Numbered from the stretch's first letter, positions 39,426 to 49,576 are shown. The stretch is DNA of 64,000 bases from Mangrovimonas aestuarii (GCF_028767185.1 NZ_JARACK010000006.1:1-64000), one strand, 5' to 3'. Made by a program: numbers and translations. Notes: a model not told the origin generated them from the letters alone.

Positions 39426-42167
39426 ATGAAAAAGAATTATTTATTATTGCTTACTCTATGCTTTTTTCAGCTAGCTTCTGCACAAGACCTATTTCCTTAT
39501 CTTCAATCTGTCACACCAAATTCCATTTACGTTAACTGGAAAACCGAAGGTAATCCTGAATCTATTGTAGAATATGGAACCGTAGCAACTAACCTAAACG
39601 TAACTGTTACTGGAAATACTAATATCTTTACCGACAGCGGTTATCCGGGAAATTATTATTACCACACTGTAAAACTGATCAATCTAACCCCAAACACTAA
39701 GTATTATTACAAAATAAAAACTGGGAGTGAAGAATCTGCAATTTATTCATTTAAGACCTTACCAACCCCAGGAGAAGCTGCTACTAATGATGGGCATATT
39801 CGCTTTCTTATAATGGGTGATAATCAACTTAAAAATGAACCTCGTTATGATTCTCTTGTTTCAGCTGCTTACAGAAAGATTAAGGAAAAATGGGGAACAT
39901 CAATTTCTCCTGACGATAACATCGCTTTAACTTTCATGGTTGGCGACCAAGTGGACGTAGGGACATTAGACCACTATGAACATGTACATTTTAAAAAGAA
40001 CAGAAAACTATCGGGCTACATACCAATTCAAACCACAGTTGGCAATCATGAAACATACGGGACTCTTGGTATGCAAGCCTATTACGATCATTTTTATTTA
40101 GATGAAATGTCATACCAAGGCATATCATCAGGAACGGAAAATTACTATGCGCAGCAAGCTGGTAATGTATTGTTCATTAGTTTAAGTTCTGAACATACGG
40201 GTGCAACTCAATTAAGTTGGTTACACCAAGTTGTTGCTGCCGCGAACAATGACGATACCGTAGACTGGATATTCTCTCTTAGTCACCGTCCTTATCAAGC
40301 CGAACAATACGTTGGAGATATTTCATCTTGGGTCAGAAATACAGCAGTACCACACTTAACAACTTCTGACAAGTACATCATGCACATTGGTGCACACCAT
40401 CACTTATATCACCGGGGTCAGTTAAAAGACTCTCCCACTTACAATATCATCTCTGGAGGTACAGCCTGGGATCAGTACTGGGGGATGTCTTCAGAACAGG
40501 ATTTTGAGGATGTACAAAAGACCATTAGTAATTGGATGTACCAAATTGTGGATATCGATGTTATAAATGGCACTATGGATGTTGAAAGTTACTCTATTGG
40601 AAGTATATTCCAATGGAAAGACAACCAACTTATGGATACTTTCCATAGATATAAAAACCAAGCATCACCGAGCCAACCTATCATCGTAAATGATTTTACT
40701 GAAGACGTTACCCAACCAGTAACCATTCATGCTTCTGGATACCAAACCACAACAACAGAAGAATTAAATACCTCTCAATTTTTGATTTCAAAAACGGAAA
40801 ACTTCAACATTATAGAAAAAGAAATATACCGTGATTATGAGAACCTTTTTGGAATGTATGAAACCCAAACCGATTCAACTATTGACATAAACTTAGGAGT
40901 TGACATCTCTAAAATAACTTTAGCAACAAATGAATTGGCCAACGGTGAGTATTTTGTAAAAATGCGCTATAGAGACCGTAATTTGGAATGGTCGTCGTGG
41001 AGTGAAACCAAAAGTTTTACAATCATAGGAAGTGAAAATTTGGATACTGCTATTACGCTAGATGCTGAGTCTTACGAAATCGATTCTCCTATTATAGTTG
41101 AATATACAGACGCCCCAGCCGAAAACACTACCTGGGTTGGTCTTTATACTGCTTCTCAAACACCTAGTCTTTCTTCTCCTTCAATTTCATGGTTGTACAC
41201 GGACGGAAACTCTAATGGCTCCATTAACTTTAATGATGGGATATCGCAAGCTGGAAGATATTTTGTTGCTATATTTTCAGATGATGGTTATACAGAAATC
41301 GCAGAACGCCAATATTTTTATGTTGGACCGACACCTGTACTTTCAGCAGATGCAGCCGAATACGCTGAAGGAACTCCCGTAAACATATCATTTACAAACG
41401 CCCCACAACTAAACAACGATTGGATAGGTATATACAAAATGGGACATGTTCCAGGTGACATCAACTCCACAGCATGGTCTTACGTCAACAATACAGCTGA
41501 AACCAAAACTTTTAACAATCTAAATCCTGGCTATTATTATGCTGAATACTTTTTATTGGATGGGTACGAATCTATTGGGAATAAAGTATTCTTTAAAGTT
41601 GGAGATTTGGTTACCAATCTTTGGATTAACCAACCCGTATATCAATTGGGTGAGCAAATTACCGCTTCTTGGACCGATGCCCCTGGAATCGTTAAAGACT
41701 GGTTGGGCATATACCCTAGCGATGCTAACCCAAATATAGATCCTCTTATCAGCTACACTTATTTTGAAGGATTGGCAGAAGGAACAACAACTTTACCCGA
41801 AGAAGCCATGCCTACAGCAGCTGGAAATTATTACGTAGTGATGTTCACAAACGATTCTTATAACGAAGTATCTAACAGAGTGGATTTTCAGGTAATAGAT
41901 GAAACCCTTTCAAATAATGAATTTGAAATTGATCATGGGCTTAAGCTTTACCCTAATCCAACATCAAATACCAATCAAAGTATCATTTCATCGAAATACC
42001 CTATCGATAAGATAGAATTATTCAGCACCGATGGTCAGCTTATGTATGCCACAGAAAATGTAAACAACAATAAATATTCTTTGGTAACCCAAGATTTGCC
42101 AACAGGCGTATATATTGTTAAAATACATTCCAGAAAAGTATACACAGCTAAATTAGTTGTGCAATAA
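39426..42167 (+). CDS. T9SS-exported purple-acid-phosphatase-like metallophosphoesterase
   Basis: This 913-residue secreted enzyme has a signal peptide (1-19). A fibronectin-like N-domain of purple acid phosphatases follows (about 22-112). The metallophosphatase domain (about 125-385) carries GDN (D132), GDQVD (173-177), GNHE (206-209) and a late HHHLYHR cluster. Next is a fibronectin-like segment, then three tandem modules of about 90 residues (about 540-800) marked TWVGLYTASQTP, DWIGIYKMGHVPG and DWLGIYPSDANPN. The end is a type A T9SS sorting domain (LKLYPNPTS, LPTGVYIVKI, KLVVQ). It probably releases phosphate from organic esters at the cell surface. The upstream repeats and its own terminator suggest a phosphate-regulated single gene. 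Confidence 0.92.
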   Translation: MKKNYLLLLTLCFFQLASAQDLFPYLQSVTPNSIYVNWKTEGNPESIVEYGTVATNLNVTVTGNTNIFTDSGYPGNYYYHTVKLINLTPNTKYYYKIKTGSEESAIYSFKTLPTPGEAATNDGHIRFLIMGDNQLKNEPRYDSLVSAAYRKIKEKWGTSISPDDNIALTFMVGDQVDVGTLDHYEHVHFKKNRKLSGYIPIQTTVGNHETYGTLGMQAYYDHFYLDEMSYQGISSGTENYYAQQAGNVLFISLSSEHTGATQLSWLHQVVAAANNDDTVDWIFSLSHRPYQAEQYVGDISSWVRNTAVPHLTTSDKYIMHIGAHHHLYHRGQLKDSPTYNIISGGTAWDQYWGMSSEQDFEDVQKTISNWMYQIVDIDVINGTMDVESYSIGSIFQWKDNQLMDTFHRYKNQASPSQPIIVNDFTEDVTQPVTIHASGYQTTTTEELNTSQFLISKTENFNIIEKEIYRDYENLFGMYETQTDSTIDINLGVDISKITLATNELANGEYFVKMRYRDRNLEWSSWSETKSFTIIGSENLDTAITLDAESYEIDSPIIVEYTDAPAENTTWVGLYTASQTPSLSSPSISWLYTDGNSNGSINFNDGISQAGRYFVAIFSDDGYTEIAERQYFYVGPTPVLSADAAEYAEGTPVNISFTNAPQLNNDWIGIYKMGHVPGDINSTAWSYVNNTAETKTFNNLNPGYYYAEYFLLDGYESIGNKVFFKVGDLVTNLWINQPVYQLGEQITASWTDAPGIVKDWLGIYPSDANPNIDPLISYTYFEGLAEGTTTLPEEAMPTAAGNYYVVMFTNDSYNEVSNRVDFQVIDETLSNNEFEIDHGLKLYPNPTSNTNQSIISSKYPIDKIELFSTDGQLMYATENVNNNKYSLVTQDLPTGVYIVKIHSRKVYTAKLVVQ

Positions 42168-42186
42168 CCCAAATCTACTATTATAT

Positions 42187-42226
42187 ATAAAAAAGAGGTC
42201 TTCCGTTTAGAAGACCTCTTTTTTAT
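42187..42226. terminator. Bidirectional terminator
   Basis: AAAAAAGAGGTCTTC (42189-42203), 6 bases, GAAGACCTCTTTTTT (42210-42224): a perfect 15-bp stem between convergent genes. Confidence 0.95.
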
Positions 42227-42244
42227 ATATTTTTGAACAATGAA

Positions 42245-42568
42245 CTACTCTATAAGTGTTCCTATTTGGTCAATTTCATCTTTTTCCTCAACAAAGGATT
42301 TCTCCCATTTCTTTTTCAATAGTGTATAAAATAAATAAACTGCACTCAAACCAAAAGGTATTGCCAAGAGACCAATAAAAGCATTATCCCAATTTACTCC
42401 CCAGTTAAACAGCGCATCTAAAAAACCAAGAATAGCTCCACCTACAAACATACTGGCATAATAAAACCCCACACCTAGAATAGCAAACAACCATTTTTTT
42501 TGATTGAATTGATCTGCTAAACGATAGAAATACTTTCCTATCCAATAAATAAGTACAAATCCAAGCAT
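42245..42568 (-). CDS. Small membrane protein encoded with the GlmU-family gene
   Basis: The 107-residue protein has about three hydrophobic segments: MLGFVLIYWIGKYFYRL, KKWLFAILGVGFYYASMFVGG (written in part) and AFIGLLAIPFGLSAVYLFYTLL. A charged cytoplasmic tail (KKWEKSFVEEKDEI) follows. Its ATG is 5 bases after the GlmU-family stop, so the two are one operon. I do not recognise a named family. Confidence 0.72.
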   Translation of the reverse strand: MLGFVLIYWIGKYFYRLADQFNQKKWLFAILGVGFYYASMFVGGAILGFLDALFNWGVNWDNAFIGLLAIPFGLSAVYLFYTLLKKKWEKSFVEEKDEIDQIGTLIE

Positions 42569-42573
42569 ACTAA

Positions 42574-43749
42574 CTAGTTTCTTCTATATTCTTTACTCAA
42601 CTCAAAAACATGCTCTAGAACAGCGGCATCTTGTTCGGTAAACTCAACATTTCGTCTTGACATTACCACCTTTGCAACTTCAAAGGCTTTTTTGGTAAGA
42701 TAAGTGGTAAAACCACTACTACCTCCCCAAGAAAAACTGGGAACAAAATTTCTTGGGAATCCACTACCAAAAATGTTTGCACTAACCCCGACTACAGTAC
42801 CAGTATTGAACATGGTATTAATTCCACATTTACTGTGATCGCCCATCATTAACCCACAAAACTGAAGGCCTGTACGCGCGAAACCTTCTGTTTGATAATC
42901 CCATAAACGCACTTCCGCATAATTGTTTTTCAAATTTGAGTTATTGGAATCTGCTCCAATATTACACCACTCACCCAACACTGAATTACCTAAAAATCCA
43001 TCGTGACCTTTATTTGAATATCCGAATATCACAGAATTGTTTACCTCTCCTCCAACTTTACTATGTGGTCCTATAGTTGTTGGACCATAAATTTTAGCAC
43101 CAAGTTTTAAGGCAGAACCTTCACATAGAGCAAATGGCCCCCGAACAATACTCCCTTCCATTACTTCTGTATTCTTACCAATATAAATTGGTCCTGTGCT
43201 TGCATTTAAAATAGCACACTCGATTTTAGCTCCTTCCTCAATAAAAATATTTTCAGATCCTATAACCTTATTGCTGGACGGAATGGATTGTGAACGTCTA
43301 CCATAGGTTAACAATTCAAAATCATCCTGTAAAGCATCTCCGTTCTTTTTAAAGATATCCCAGGTATGTTCAATAGTAATACACTCACCTTCATATTCAA
43401 TAGCATCGTAACTTTCAAGATCGATATCCTCTTGTGTATCCTGTGAATGAAAAGCAATAACATCCTCTCCTTTAAAAACGGCCTGGTTAGGCTCCAAACT
43501 TTTAACCAATTCAACCAATTCGGAGTTTGGCAATACAGAAGCATTAATCATCACGTTACTTTCCATTTCAACCATAGGATACTTATCGGAAAGATAATCT
43601 TCGGTAACAGTAGTTGTAGTATATCCTAGATAACGTTCCCATTTTTCTCTAATGGTTAAAATTCCAACGCGGATATCGGCTACAGGGCGTGTATATGTAA
43701 ATGGCAATAAGCTATTGCGCGCAGGCCCATCGAAAAGAATATAGTTCAT
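42574..43749 (-). CDS. GlmU-family nucleotidyltransferase-like protein with left-handed beta-helix
   Basis: The 391-residue protein has an N-terminal half like a reduced sugar-nucleotidyltransferase domain (MNYILFDGPARNSLLPFTYTRP, DIRVGILTIREKWE). The C-terminal half is a hexapeptide-repeat left-handed beta-helix (IYIGKNTEVMEGSIVRG, KLGAKIYGPTTIGPHSKVGG, GHDGFLGNSVLGEWCNIGAD). This is the GlmU-like family seen across Bacteroidota beside a separate classical GlmU. The canonical LxGGxGTRM nucleotide motif is absent, so uridylyltransferase activity is doubtful. Whether it acetylates a sugar is unknown. Confidence 0.88.
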   Translation of the reverse strand: MNYILFDGPARNSLLPFTYTRPVADIRVGILTIREKWERYLGYTTTTVTEDYLSDKYPMVEMESNVMINASVLPNSELVELVKSLEPNQAVFKGEDVIAFHSQDTQEDIDLESYDAIEYEGECITIEHTWDIFKKNGDALQDDFELLTYGRRSQSIPSSNKVIGSENIFIEEGAKIECAILNASTGPIYIGKNTEVMEGSIVRGPFALCEGSALKLGAKIYGPTTIGPHSKVGGEVNNSVIFGYSNKGHDGFLGNSVLGEWCNIGADSNNSNLKNNYAEVRLWDYQTEGFARTGLQFCGLMMGDHSKCGINTMFNTGTVVGVSANIFGSGFPRNFVPSFSWGGSSGFTTYLTKKAFEVAKVVMSRRNVEFTEQDAAVLEHVFELSKEYRRN

Positions 43750-43774
43750 GCTTTTTTAAGGTTTTTGTAAAAAT

Positions 43775-43805
43775 AAAAAAGCCTTCCGATATCGGAAGGC
43801 TTTTA
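43775..43805 (-). terminator. Terminator of rpmE (type B)
   Basis: AAAAAAGCCTTCCGAT and ATCGGAAGGCTTTT form a long perfect palindrome (43775-43804), with a T-run on the minus strand. It isolates L31 from the GlmU-family operon. Confidence 0.92.
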
Positions 43806-43826
43806 AAAATATATTTTAAGCTAAAA

Positions 43827-44078
43827 TTACTTCTTGAATTTAGCGTATTTGTTTTTGAACTTGTCAATACGACCAGCGGTATCTACTAACTTAGACTTAC
43901 CAGTATAGTACGGATGAGAGGTTCTTGAAATTTCCATCTTAATCAACGGATACTCAACACCATCAACCTCAATCGTTTCGTTTGTATTGGCTGTAGATTT
44001 TGTAAGGAACACGTCGTCGTTAGACATGTCTTTGAACGCTACTAATCTATAATTTTCTGGATGTATACCTTTTTTCAT
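43827..44078 (-). CDS. rpmE2: 50S ribosomal protein L31, type B (zinc-free)
   Basis: L31 bridges the large and small subunits. The 83-residue protein starts MKKGIHPENYRLVAFKDMSN and has FLTKSTANTNETIEVDGVEYP and ISRTSHPYYTGKSKLVDTAGR, RIDKFKNKY, all typical of the longer type B form. The four zinc cysteines of type A are absent, as expected. An in-frame extension to 44117 (13 codons) is not part of the family and lies across the 5' leader. It has a full promoter and its own terminator. Confidence 0.96.
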   Translation of the reverse strand: MKKGIHPENYRLVAFKDMSNDDVFLTKSTANTNETIEVDGVEYPLIKMEISRTSHPYYTGKSKLVDTAGRIDKFKNKYAKFKK

Positions 44079-44114
44079 CGCTAATCGCTTTATTATCTTT
44101 ACAATTTTGAGGTG

Positions 44115-44144
44115 CAAATTTAAGTAAATTTATATAACAAACAA
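44115..44144 (-). promoter_or_regulatory. Promoter of rpmE2
   Basis: On the minus strand TTG (44144-44142), exactly 19 bases, TAAATTTG (44122-44115): a perfect consensus Bacteroidota promoter with a leader of about 30 bases. Confidence 0.8.
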
Positions 44145-44191
44145 TAGTTTTCCTTAAAAAAATATTGTAGTTACTTTGCGTAACGTTTTGC

Positions 44192-44199
44192 TATATTTG
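44192..44199 (+). promoter_or_regulatory. -7 box (TATATTTG) of the DUF4199-GT2 operon
   Basis: TATATTTG fits the -7 consensus, 40 bases before the ATG at 44240. No clear -33 at the standard spacing. Confidence 0.5.
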
Positions 44200-44239
44200 T
44201 TTACTAACAAACCACAAAACTAATTAAACTATACCAATT

Positions 44240-44770
44240 ATGAACAAACCTTTAAAGTCTAGTGCGCTTAATTATGGCTTATATCTTGGACTTACACTTA
44301 TTGCTGTAACTACTATTATCTATGCTTTTAACCTAGAGTTATTCTCTAATTGGTGGCTTGGAATCATATTATTTTTAGTTATCATTGGATTCGGAGTTGT
44401 TTCAGCTGCTAAAGCTAAAAGTTTAAACAATGGCTTTTTATCATTCAAAGAAGGGTTTTCTGCGTATTTTATAACAGTTGCTGTTGGTGCAATTTTAAGT
44501 GGTATCGTTAGTGTTATTTTATTTAACGTAATCGACCCTGATGCTGCTCAATTCCTTAATGAAAAAGCGATTGAAAATGCTCAAGCTATGATGGAAAAAT
44601 TTGGAGCTCCTCAAGCAGAAATAGACAAGGCTATTACCAAAATGGAAAATGAAAGCCAGTTTACTATTGGAAAAGTTCTTCAATCCACGGCTATTCAATT
44701 AATTTTTTATGCTGTAATAGGCCTTATTGTTGGTCTTATTATGAAGAAAAATGACCCTAATTTAGAATAA
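44240..44770 (+). CDS. DUF4199 family membrane protein
   Basis: The 176-residue protein has four hydrophobic helices: GLYLGLTLIAVTTIIYAF, WLGIILFLVIIGFGVVSA, YFITVAVGAILSGIVSVILF and AIQLIFYAVIGLIVGLIM. Between helices 3 and 4 is a soluble helical loop (NEKAIENAQAMMEKFGAP). This is the DUF4199 layout, common in Bacteroidota and usually next to a GT2 glycosyltransferase, as here with 6 bases between. It may help the lipid-linked sugar step, which is inference from context only. Confidence 0.88.
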   Translation: MNKPLKSSALNYGLYLGLTLIAVTTIIYAFNLELFSNWWLGIILFLVIIGFGVVSAAKAKSLNNGFLSFKEGFSAYFITVAVGAILSGIVSVILFNVIDPDAAQFLNEKAIENAQAMMEKFGAPQAEIDKAITKMENESQFTIGKVLQSTAIQLIFYAVIGLIVGLIMKKNDPNLE

Positions 44771-44776
44771 TAATAC

Positions 44777-45727
44777 ATGAACATATCAGTAGTCATACCA
44801 CTACTTAACGAACAAGAATCTTTAACAGAACTATACGATTGGATTGCATCGGTTATGCAATCCAATCGTTTTTCGTATGAAATCATTTTTATTGATGATG
44901 GAAGTACAGACGATTCTTGGAAAATTATAGAATCACTTTCAAAGAGGGATCCCCACATAAAGGGCATTCGTTTTTTTAAGAACTTCGGAAAGTCTCAAGC
45001 CCTTCATGCTGGTTTTAAAAAAGCCCAGGGAGAGGTGGTTATTACCATGGATGCCGATCTTCAGGACAACCCAGAAGAAATCCCTGAACTTTACAACATG
45101 GTAGTCAATAAAGGCTACGATTTGGTTTCTGGGTGGAAAAAAAAGCGTTACGATTCTGTTATCGCGAAAAATCTTCCTTCAAAACTCTTTAACTGGGCAG
45201 CTAGAAAAACTTCAGGCGTTAAACTTCATGACTTTAACTGCGGGCTAAAAGCCTATCATCGTGATGTTGTTAAACACATAGATGTGAATGGTGAAATGCA
45301 TCGTTACATTCCGGTACTCGCTAAAAATGCTGGCTTCACTAACATAACCGAAAAAGAAGTAAAACATCAAGCAAGAAAGTACGGAAGTACCAAATTTGGT
45401 ATGGAACGCTTTATAAACGGTTTTTTAGATTTAATCACCATTTGGTTTATATCGCGTTTCGGGAAGCAACCCATGCATCTTTTTGGCGCACTTGGCGTAT
45501 TAATGTTTGCCATTGGTCTCGGATTTTCCCTTTATCTTGGCATTGATAAATTGTTTATCAACCCTTACGGACGATTAATCACCGAACGACCACAATTCTT
45601 CATTGCCCTAACCACAATGATTATCGGAACACAGTTTTTTGTTGCAGGCTTCCTTGGCGAGCTTATTTTAAGATCAAAGGAAAACAAAGAACGCTACCTT
45701 ATTAGAGAAGAATTGAATTTAGATTAA
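44777..45727 (+). CDS. GT2 polyisoprenyl-phosphate glycosyltransferase (GtrB/DPM-like)
   Basis: This 316-residue enzyme moves a sugar from a nucleotide donor to a polyprenyl phosphate at the inner membrane. The GT-A domain has [26 protein letters not shown] and the DxD-type [12 protein letters not shown], followed by the acceptor-loop block [15 protein letters not shown]. Two C-terminal helices ([21 protein letters not shown] and [21 protein letters not shown], each written in part) anchor it. It follows DUF4199 by 6 bases. The donor sugar cannot be told. Confidence 0.92.
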   Translation: MNISVVIPLLNEQESLTELYDWIASVMQSNRFSYEIIFIDDGSTDDSWKIIESLSKRDPHIKGIRFFKNFGKSQALHAGFKKAQGEVVITMDADLQDNPEEIPELYNMVVNKGYDLVSGWKKKRYDSVIAKNLPSKLFNWAARKTSGVKLHDFNCGLKAYHRDVVKHIDVNGEMHRYIPVLAKNAGFTNITEKEVKHQARKYGSTKFGMERFINGFLDLITIWFISRFGKQPMHLFGALGVLMFAIGLGFSLYLGIDKLFINPYGRLITERPQFFIALTTMIIGTQFFVAGFLGELILRSKENKERYLIREELNLD

Positions 45728-45770
45728 TTTCCTAAATAAATCCCAAATAGATTTACAACCTTATATTATT

Positions 45771-45778
45771 TACTTTTG
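45771..45778 (+). promoter_or_regulatory. -7 box (TACTTTTG) placed 4 bases before the phospho-sugar mutase start
   Basis: TACTTTTG fits TAnnTTTG and ends 4 bases before the ATG at 45783. This is the same geometry as rlmH, so a leaderless transcript is likely. The -33 position has no TTG. Confidence 0.5.
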
Positions 45779-45782
45779 CAAA

Positions 45783-47528
45783 ATGACAAGTAAAGACACA
45801 CAACCTATGGAACTTGAAATTATGGAGCGTGTGAAAAGCTGGTTAAACCCAGTTTTTGACCAAGATACCCAAACCCAAATAAAACAACTAGAAACCAACA
45901 ATCCTACAGAACTTAAAGAGAGCTTTTATAAAGACCTTGAGTTTGGAACCGGCGGTATGCGTGGTATTATGGGCGTTGGAACCAATAGAATAAATAAATA
46001 TACTCTTGGTAAAAACACCCAAGGCCTTAGTCAATATTTATACAAAGTATTTTCTGGCGAATCCATTAAGGTTGCTATAGCCTATGATTGCCGTCACAAT
46101 AGTAAATCATTGGCAAAAGTAGTTGCCGACGTGTTCTCTGCTAACGGTATTCAGGTGTATCTTTTTGAAGATCTACGCCCTACTCCAGAGTTATCGTTTG
46201 CTGTAAAACACCTCAAATGTCACTGCGGAATAGTGCTTACCGCATCTCATAATCCACCAGAATATAATGGTTATAAGGTGTATTGGCAGGACGGCGGACA
46301 ATTAGTACCACCACAAGATGATGAAATAATCAAGGTAATTAATGCTCTTGACTATTCTGAAATCAAGTTTGAAGCCAATAATGATTTAATTCAATATATA
46401 GGCGAGGAAGTAGACAAAGCTTTCATAAATGCTTCTGTTGAAAACGGAACATTCAATACAACAAAAGAAGCTAAAAATGGCTTAACCATTGCCTTTACTT
46501 CGCTTCACGGAACATCAATCACTGCCATTCCACAGGTTTTAAAACAGGCTGGATTCTACAATGTACATATTGTAGAGGAGCAACGAGCTCCTGATGGTGA
46601 TTTCCCAACAGTAGCTTCTCCAAACCCTGAAGAACCGGCAGCTCTTAAAATGGCATTGGAACTAGCCGAAAACACCAATGCCGATATTGTTATTGGAACA
46701 GATCCAGATAGCGATCGTGTTGGTATCGCGGTGAGAGATTTAGATGGAAAAATGATCTTATTGAATGGTAACCAGACCATGGTCATTATGACCGACTTTC
46801 TACTCAAACAATGGCAGGGAAAAGGAAAAATTCTAGGCAAACAATTCATTGGCACTACTATTGTTTCCACTCCAATGATGTTCGATTTAGCCAAAGCTTA
46901 CAATTTAGAATGCAAAGTAGGACTTACTGGTTTTAAATGGATTGCAAAAATGATCAAGGATCATCCTGAACTTGACTTTATTGGTGGTGGCGAGGAAAGC
47001 TTTGGTTATATGGTTGGCGACTTTGTTCGCGATAAGGATGCCGTGACCTCAGCACTATTGGCTTGTGAAATTGCAGCCCAGGCAAAAGCAAACGGAAGTA
47101 GTTTTTATAACGAATTAATAAAACTGTACACTGAACATGGACTATATAAAGAACGTTTAATTTCAATTACCAAAAAAGGTATTGAAGGCGCTCAGGCTAT
47201 TAGACAAATGATGGTAGATGCTCGCAACACACCTTTACAAAAATTAAATGGTTCAAAGATTATTTTAGTAGAAGATTACCAATCATCTACTGCTAAAAAT
47301 ATGACTGCAGGTACAGAAACAACCATCGACATTCCAAAATCGAACGTTTTAATTTATTACACCGAAGATGGCAGCAAAGTTGCTTTAAGACCAAGTGGTA
47401 CAGAACCTAAAATAAAGTTTTACATAAGTGTCTATTCAACTTTAGATAATGGAGCCGATTTCACAGTTACCGAAGAAAAACTTGAAGCTAAAATCGATGC
47501 TATCTTAAACGACCTCAACTTAAATTAA
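45783..47528 (+). CDS. Phospho-sugar mutase (phosphoglucomutase/phosphomannomutase type)
   Basis: The enzyme interconverts hexose-1- and hexose-6-phosphates. The 581-residue alpha-D-phosphohexomutase has the early [13 protein letters not shown], the phosphoserine loop [15 protein letters not shown] (Ser near 155), the metal loop [13 protein letters not shown], the sugar loop [12 protein letters not shown] and the C-terminal phosphate site [12 protein letters not shown]. The length is that of the longer PgcA-like branch, so glucose- and mannose-phosphates are the likely substrates. Its stop overlaps the exporter gene start by one base (TAATG), so the two are co-expressed. Confidence 0.94.
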   Translation: MTSKDTQPMELEIMERVKSWLNPVFDQDTQTQIKQLETNNPTELKESFYKDLEFGTGGMRGIMGVGTNRINKYTLGKNTQGLSQYLYKVFSGESIKVAIAYDCRHNSKSLAKVVADVFSANGIQVYLFEDLRPTPELSFAVKHLKCHCGIVLTASHNPPEYNGYKVYWQDGGQLVPPQDDEIIKVINALDYSEIKFEANNDLIQYIGEEVDKAFINASVENGTFNTTKEAKNGLTIAFTSLHGTSITAIPQVLKQAGFYNVHIVEEQRAPDGDFPTVASPNPEEPAALKMALELAENTNADIVIGTDPDSDRVGIAVRDLDGKMILLNGNQTMVIMTDFLLKQWQGKGKILGKQFIGTTIVSTPMMFDLAKAYNLECKVGLTGFKWIAKMIKDHPELDFIGGGEESFGYMVGDFVRDKDAVTSALLACEIAAQAKANGSSFYNELIKLYTEHGLYKERLISITKKGIEGAQAIRQMMVDARNTPLQKLNGSKIILVEDYQSSTAKNMTAGTETTIDIPKSNVLIYYTEDGSKVALRPSGTEPKIKFYISVYSTLDNGADFTVTEEKLEAKIDAILNDLNLN

Positions 47529-49354
47529 TGGATTACATAAAAAAACTATCGCAGTTTATAGTTCCTTATAAAAAGTACGCTTACCTAAACATTGGATTTA
47601 ACGTCATGTATGCCTTGTTCAGCACATTGGCTATGGTATCGTTAATGCCAATGATTAATGTCCTGTTTGGTGAAGGAGAACAAATTCATACCAAACCGGT
47701 CTACAATGGAATTGGTGATTTAAAATCGTTTTTAGAAGACAGCTTAAATTATTTTATAACCACTACAACCGAGCTACATGGTCCTCAACGTACCTTGATG
47801 TACATGATTGCTTTGGTAATTAGCTTGTTCTTGCTAAAGAACCTTTTCAACTATATGGCATTATATTCTATTACATTCCTAAGAAATGGAGTGCTTAAGG
47901 ACTTGAGAAATGCCATATATGAAAAAGTAACCTCTTTACCTATTTCATTCTATTCCGAAAAAAGAAAAGGAGATATTATTGCACGTATTTCCGGAGATGT
48001 TAACGAGGTTAAAAACTCATTGTTGGCCATTTTGGAGCTTATAGTTAAAGAACCATTAACTATTGTATTTGCTATTATATCCATGTTCCTTATTTCCGTT
48101 AAACTTACCATTTTTGTGTTTTTGTTTATTCCTGTTTCCGGGTTGATTATATCAAGAATAGGTAAAAGTTTAAAACGTAAATCTGATCGGGTACAACGCG
48201 AACAAGGTACTTTCCTTTCAACTTTAGAAGAAACACTTAGCGGATTGAAAGTAATAAAAGGCTATAATGCTGAAGATCGTTTTAACGAAAAGTTTCAGGA
48301 ATCCACATCTAGGTATTACCACTTCTCCAACACATTAACAAATCGTCAAAATTTGGCATCCCCCACCAGTGAGTTTTTGGGAATTGTAACCATTGCCATC
48401 CTGTTATGGTATGGAGGAACTATGGTGTTGGTGGAAGGAAGTCTATCTGGCGGGGCTTTTATAGGTTATATGGGGTTAGCATGGCAAATCCTTACTCCTG
48501 CAAAAGATATTAGTAAAGCCAGCTATAAGGTAAAAGCCGGTAATGCTGCAGCCGACAGGGTTTTGGAAGTTCTGCATACGGAATCACCCCTCGAAGACAA
48601 GCCAAACGCCATTTCTAAATCCGACTTTAATTCTGATATTTCCCTAAACCATGTATCCTTTAAATATGAGGACGATTTAGTTTTAAGAGACTTTACTCTT
48701 ACTGTCCCGAAAGGTCAAAGTGTGGCTTTGGTAGGACAATCCGGTAGTGGTAAGAGTACTATAGCCAATTTGGTAACCCGTTTTTACGACGTTACTGTAG
48801 GTAGTATTACCATAGATGGTGATGATATTAGAAACATCAAGAAAAAAGATGTTAGACAACTTATGGGACTAGTTACCCAAGACTCCATCCTATTTAATGA
48901 TTCGGTTAAAAACAATGTCCTTCTAGGTAGACCTGAAGCGTCTGACGAAGAAGTTATCGAGGCATTAAAAGTGGCCAATGCTTGGGAGTTTGTTAAAGAT
49001 TTACCTCAAGGTATAAATACTAATGTAGGAGACTCAGGAAACAAACTCTCTGGTGGACAAAAACAACGTTTAAGCATTGCCCGTGCAGTTCTTAAAAACC
49101 CGCCTATTATGATTTTGGACGAAGCTACTTCTGCCTTAGACACCGAAAGCGAACGTTTGGTACAAGTGGCTTTAGAGAACATGATGAAAAATAGAACTTC
49201 GCTAGTTATCGCTCATAGATTGTCTACTATTCAAAATGCTAACCAGATTGTTGTTATGCAAAAGGGAAGCATAGTAGAACAAGGTACACACAACGACCTT
49301 ATCGCTAAAAATGGAGCTTATAAAAGACTAGTGGATATGCAAAGTTTCGAATAA
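47528..49354 (+). CDS. MsbA-like ABC exporter (fused membrane and ATPase domains)
   Basis: This 608-residue half-transporter has six helices (about 20-320; for example YLNIGFNVMYALFSTLAMVS) and a nucleotide-binding domain with Walker A VGQSGSGKSTIANL, Q-loop GLVTQDSILFNDS, signature LSGGQKQRLSIARA, Walker B IMILDEATSALD and switch His in IAHRLSTI. This is the family that flips lipid A-core or other lipids and drugs, and it works as a homodimer. The phospho-sugar mutase is coupled to it, consistent with a glycolipid or envelope role, but this is inference. A terminator follows. Confidence 0.93.
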   Translation: MDYIKKLSQFIVPYKKYAYLNIGFNVMYALFSTLAMVSLMPMINVLFGEGEQIHTKPVYNGIGDLKSFLEDSLNYFITTTTELHGPQRTLMYMIALVISLFLLKNLFNYMALYSITFLRNGVLKDLRNAIYEKVTSLPISFYSEKRKGDIIARISGDVNEVKNSLLAILELIVKEPLTIVFAIISMFLISVKLTIFVFLFIPVSGLIISRIGKSLKRKSDRVQREQGTFLSTLEETLSGLKVIKGYNAEDRFNEKFQESTSRYYHFSNTLTNRQNLASPTSEFLGIVTIAILLWYGGTMVLVEGSLSGGAFIGYMGLAWQILTPAKDISKASYKVKAGNAAADRVLEVLHTESPLEDKPNAISKSDFNSDISLNHVSFKYEDDLVLRDFTLTVPKGQSVALVGQSGSGKSTIANLVTRFYDVTVGSITIDGDDIRNIKKKDVRQLMGLVTQDSILFNDSVKNNVLLGRPEASDEEVIEALKVANAWEFVKDLPQGINTNVGDSGNKLSGGQKQRLSIARAVLKNPPIMILDEATSALDTESERLVQVALENMMKNRTSLVIAHRLSTIQNANQIVVMQKGSIVEQGTHNDLIAKNGAYKRLVDMQSFE

Positions 49355-49381
49355 TTAAGAAACACTCTTTTTTAAAAACCT

Positions 49382-49420
49382 AAAAAGGATAGCTTGTTGA
49401 GAACAAACTATCCTTTTCTT
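49382..49420 (+). terminator. Terminator of the mutase-exporter operon
   Basis: AAAAGGATAG, then CTTGTT, GAG, AACAAA, then CTATCCTTTT: a long interrupted stem (49384-49416) followed by CTTTT. Confidence 0.85.
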
Positions 49421-49576
49421 TTGGGGATTACTACCTCCTTGGCAGTTTTCTTACTGTAAAGTAAAACAAAAAATGTAAGTAAAACAAACTAAATCAAACA
49501 TTTAAACTGTTAAAGTTTAGTTATGCACGATGTTTAACCTTTTCAGAAAACGTAATTTCTGTCAATACTTTTTTGA

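Noticed and set aside
42574-43749. Calling the GlmU-family protein a bifunctional GlmU
   Set aside because: The nucleotide-binding LxGGxGTRM motif is missing and the N-domain is reduced; only the family-level name is supported.
44079-44117. 13-codon extension of L31 type B
   Set aside because: It would start at the predicted transcription start and is absent in the family.
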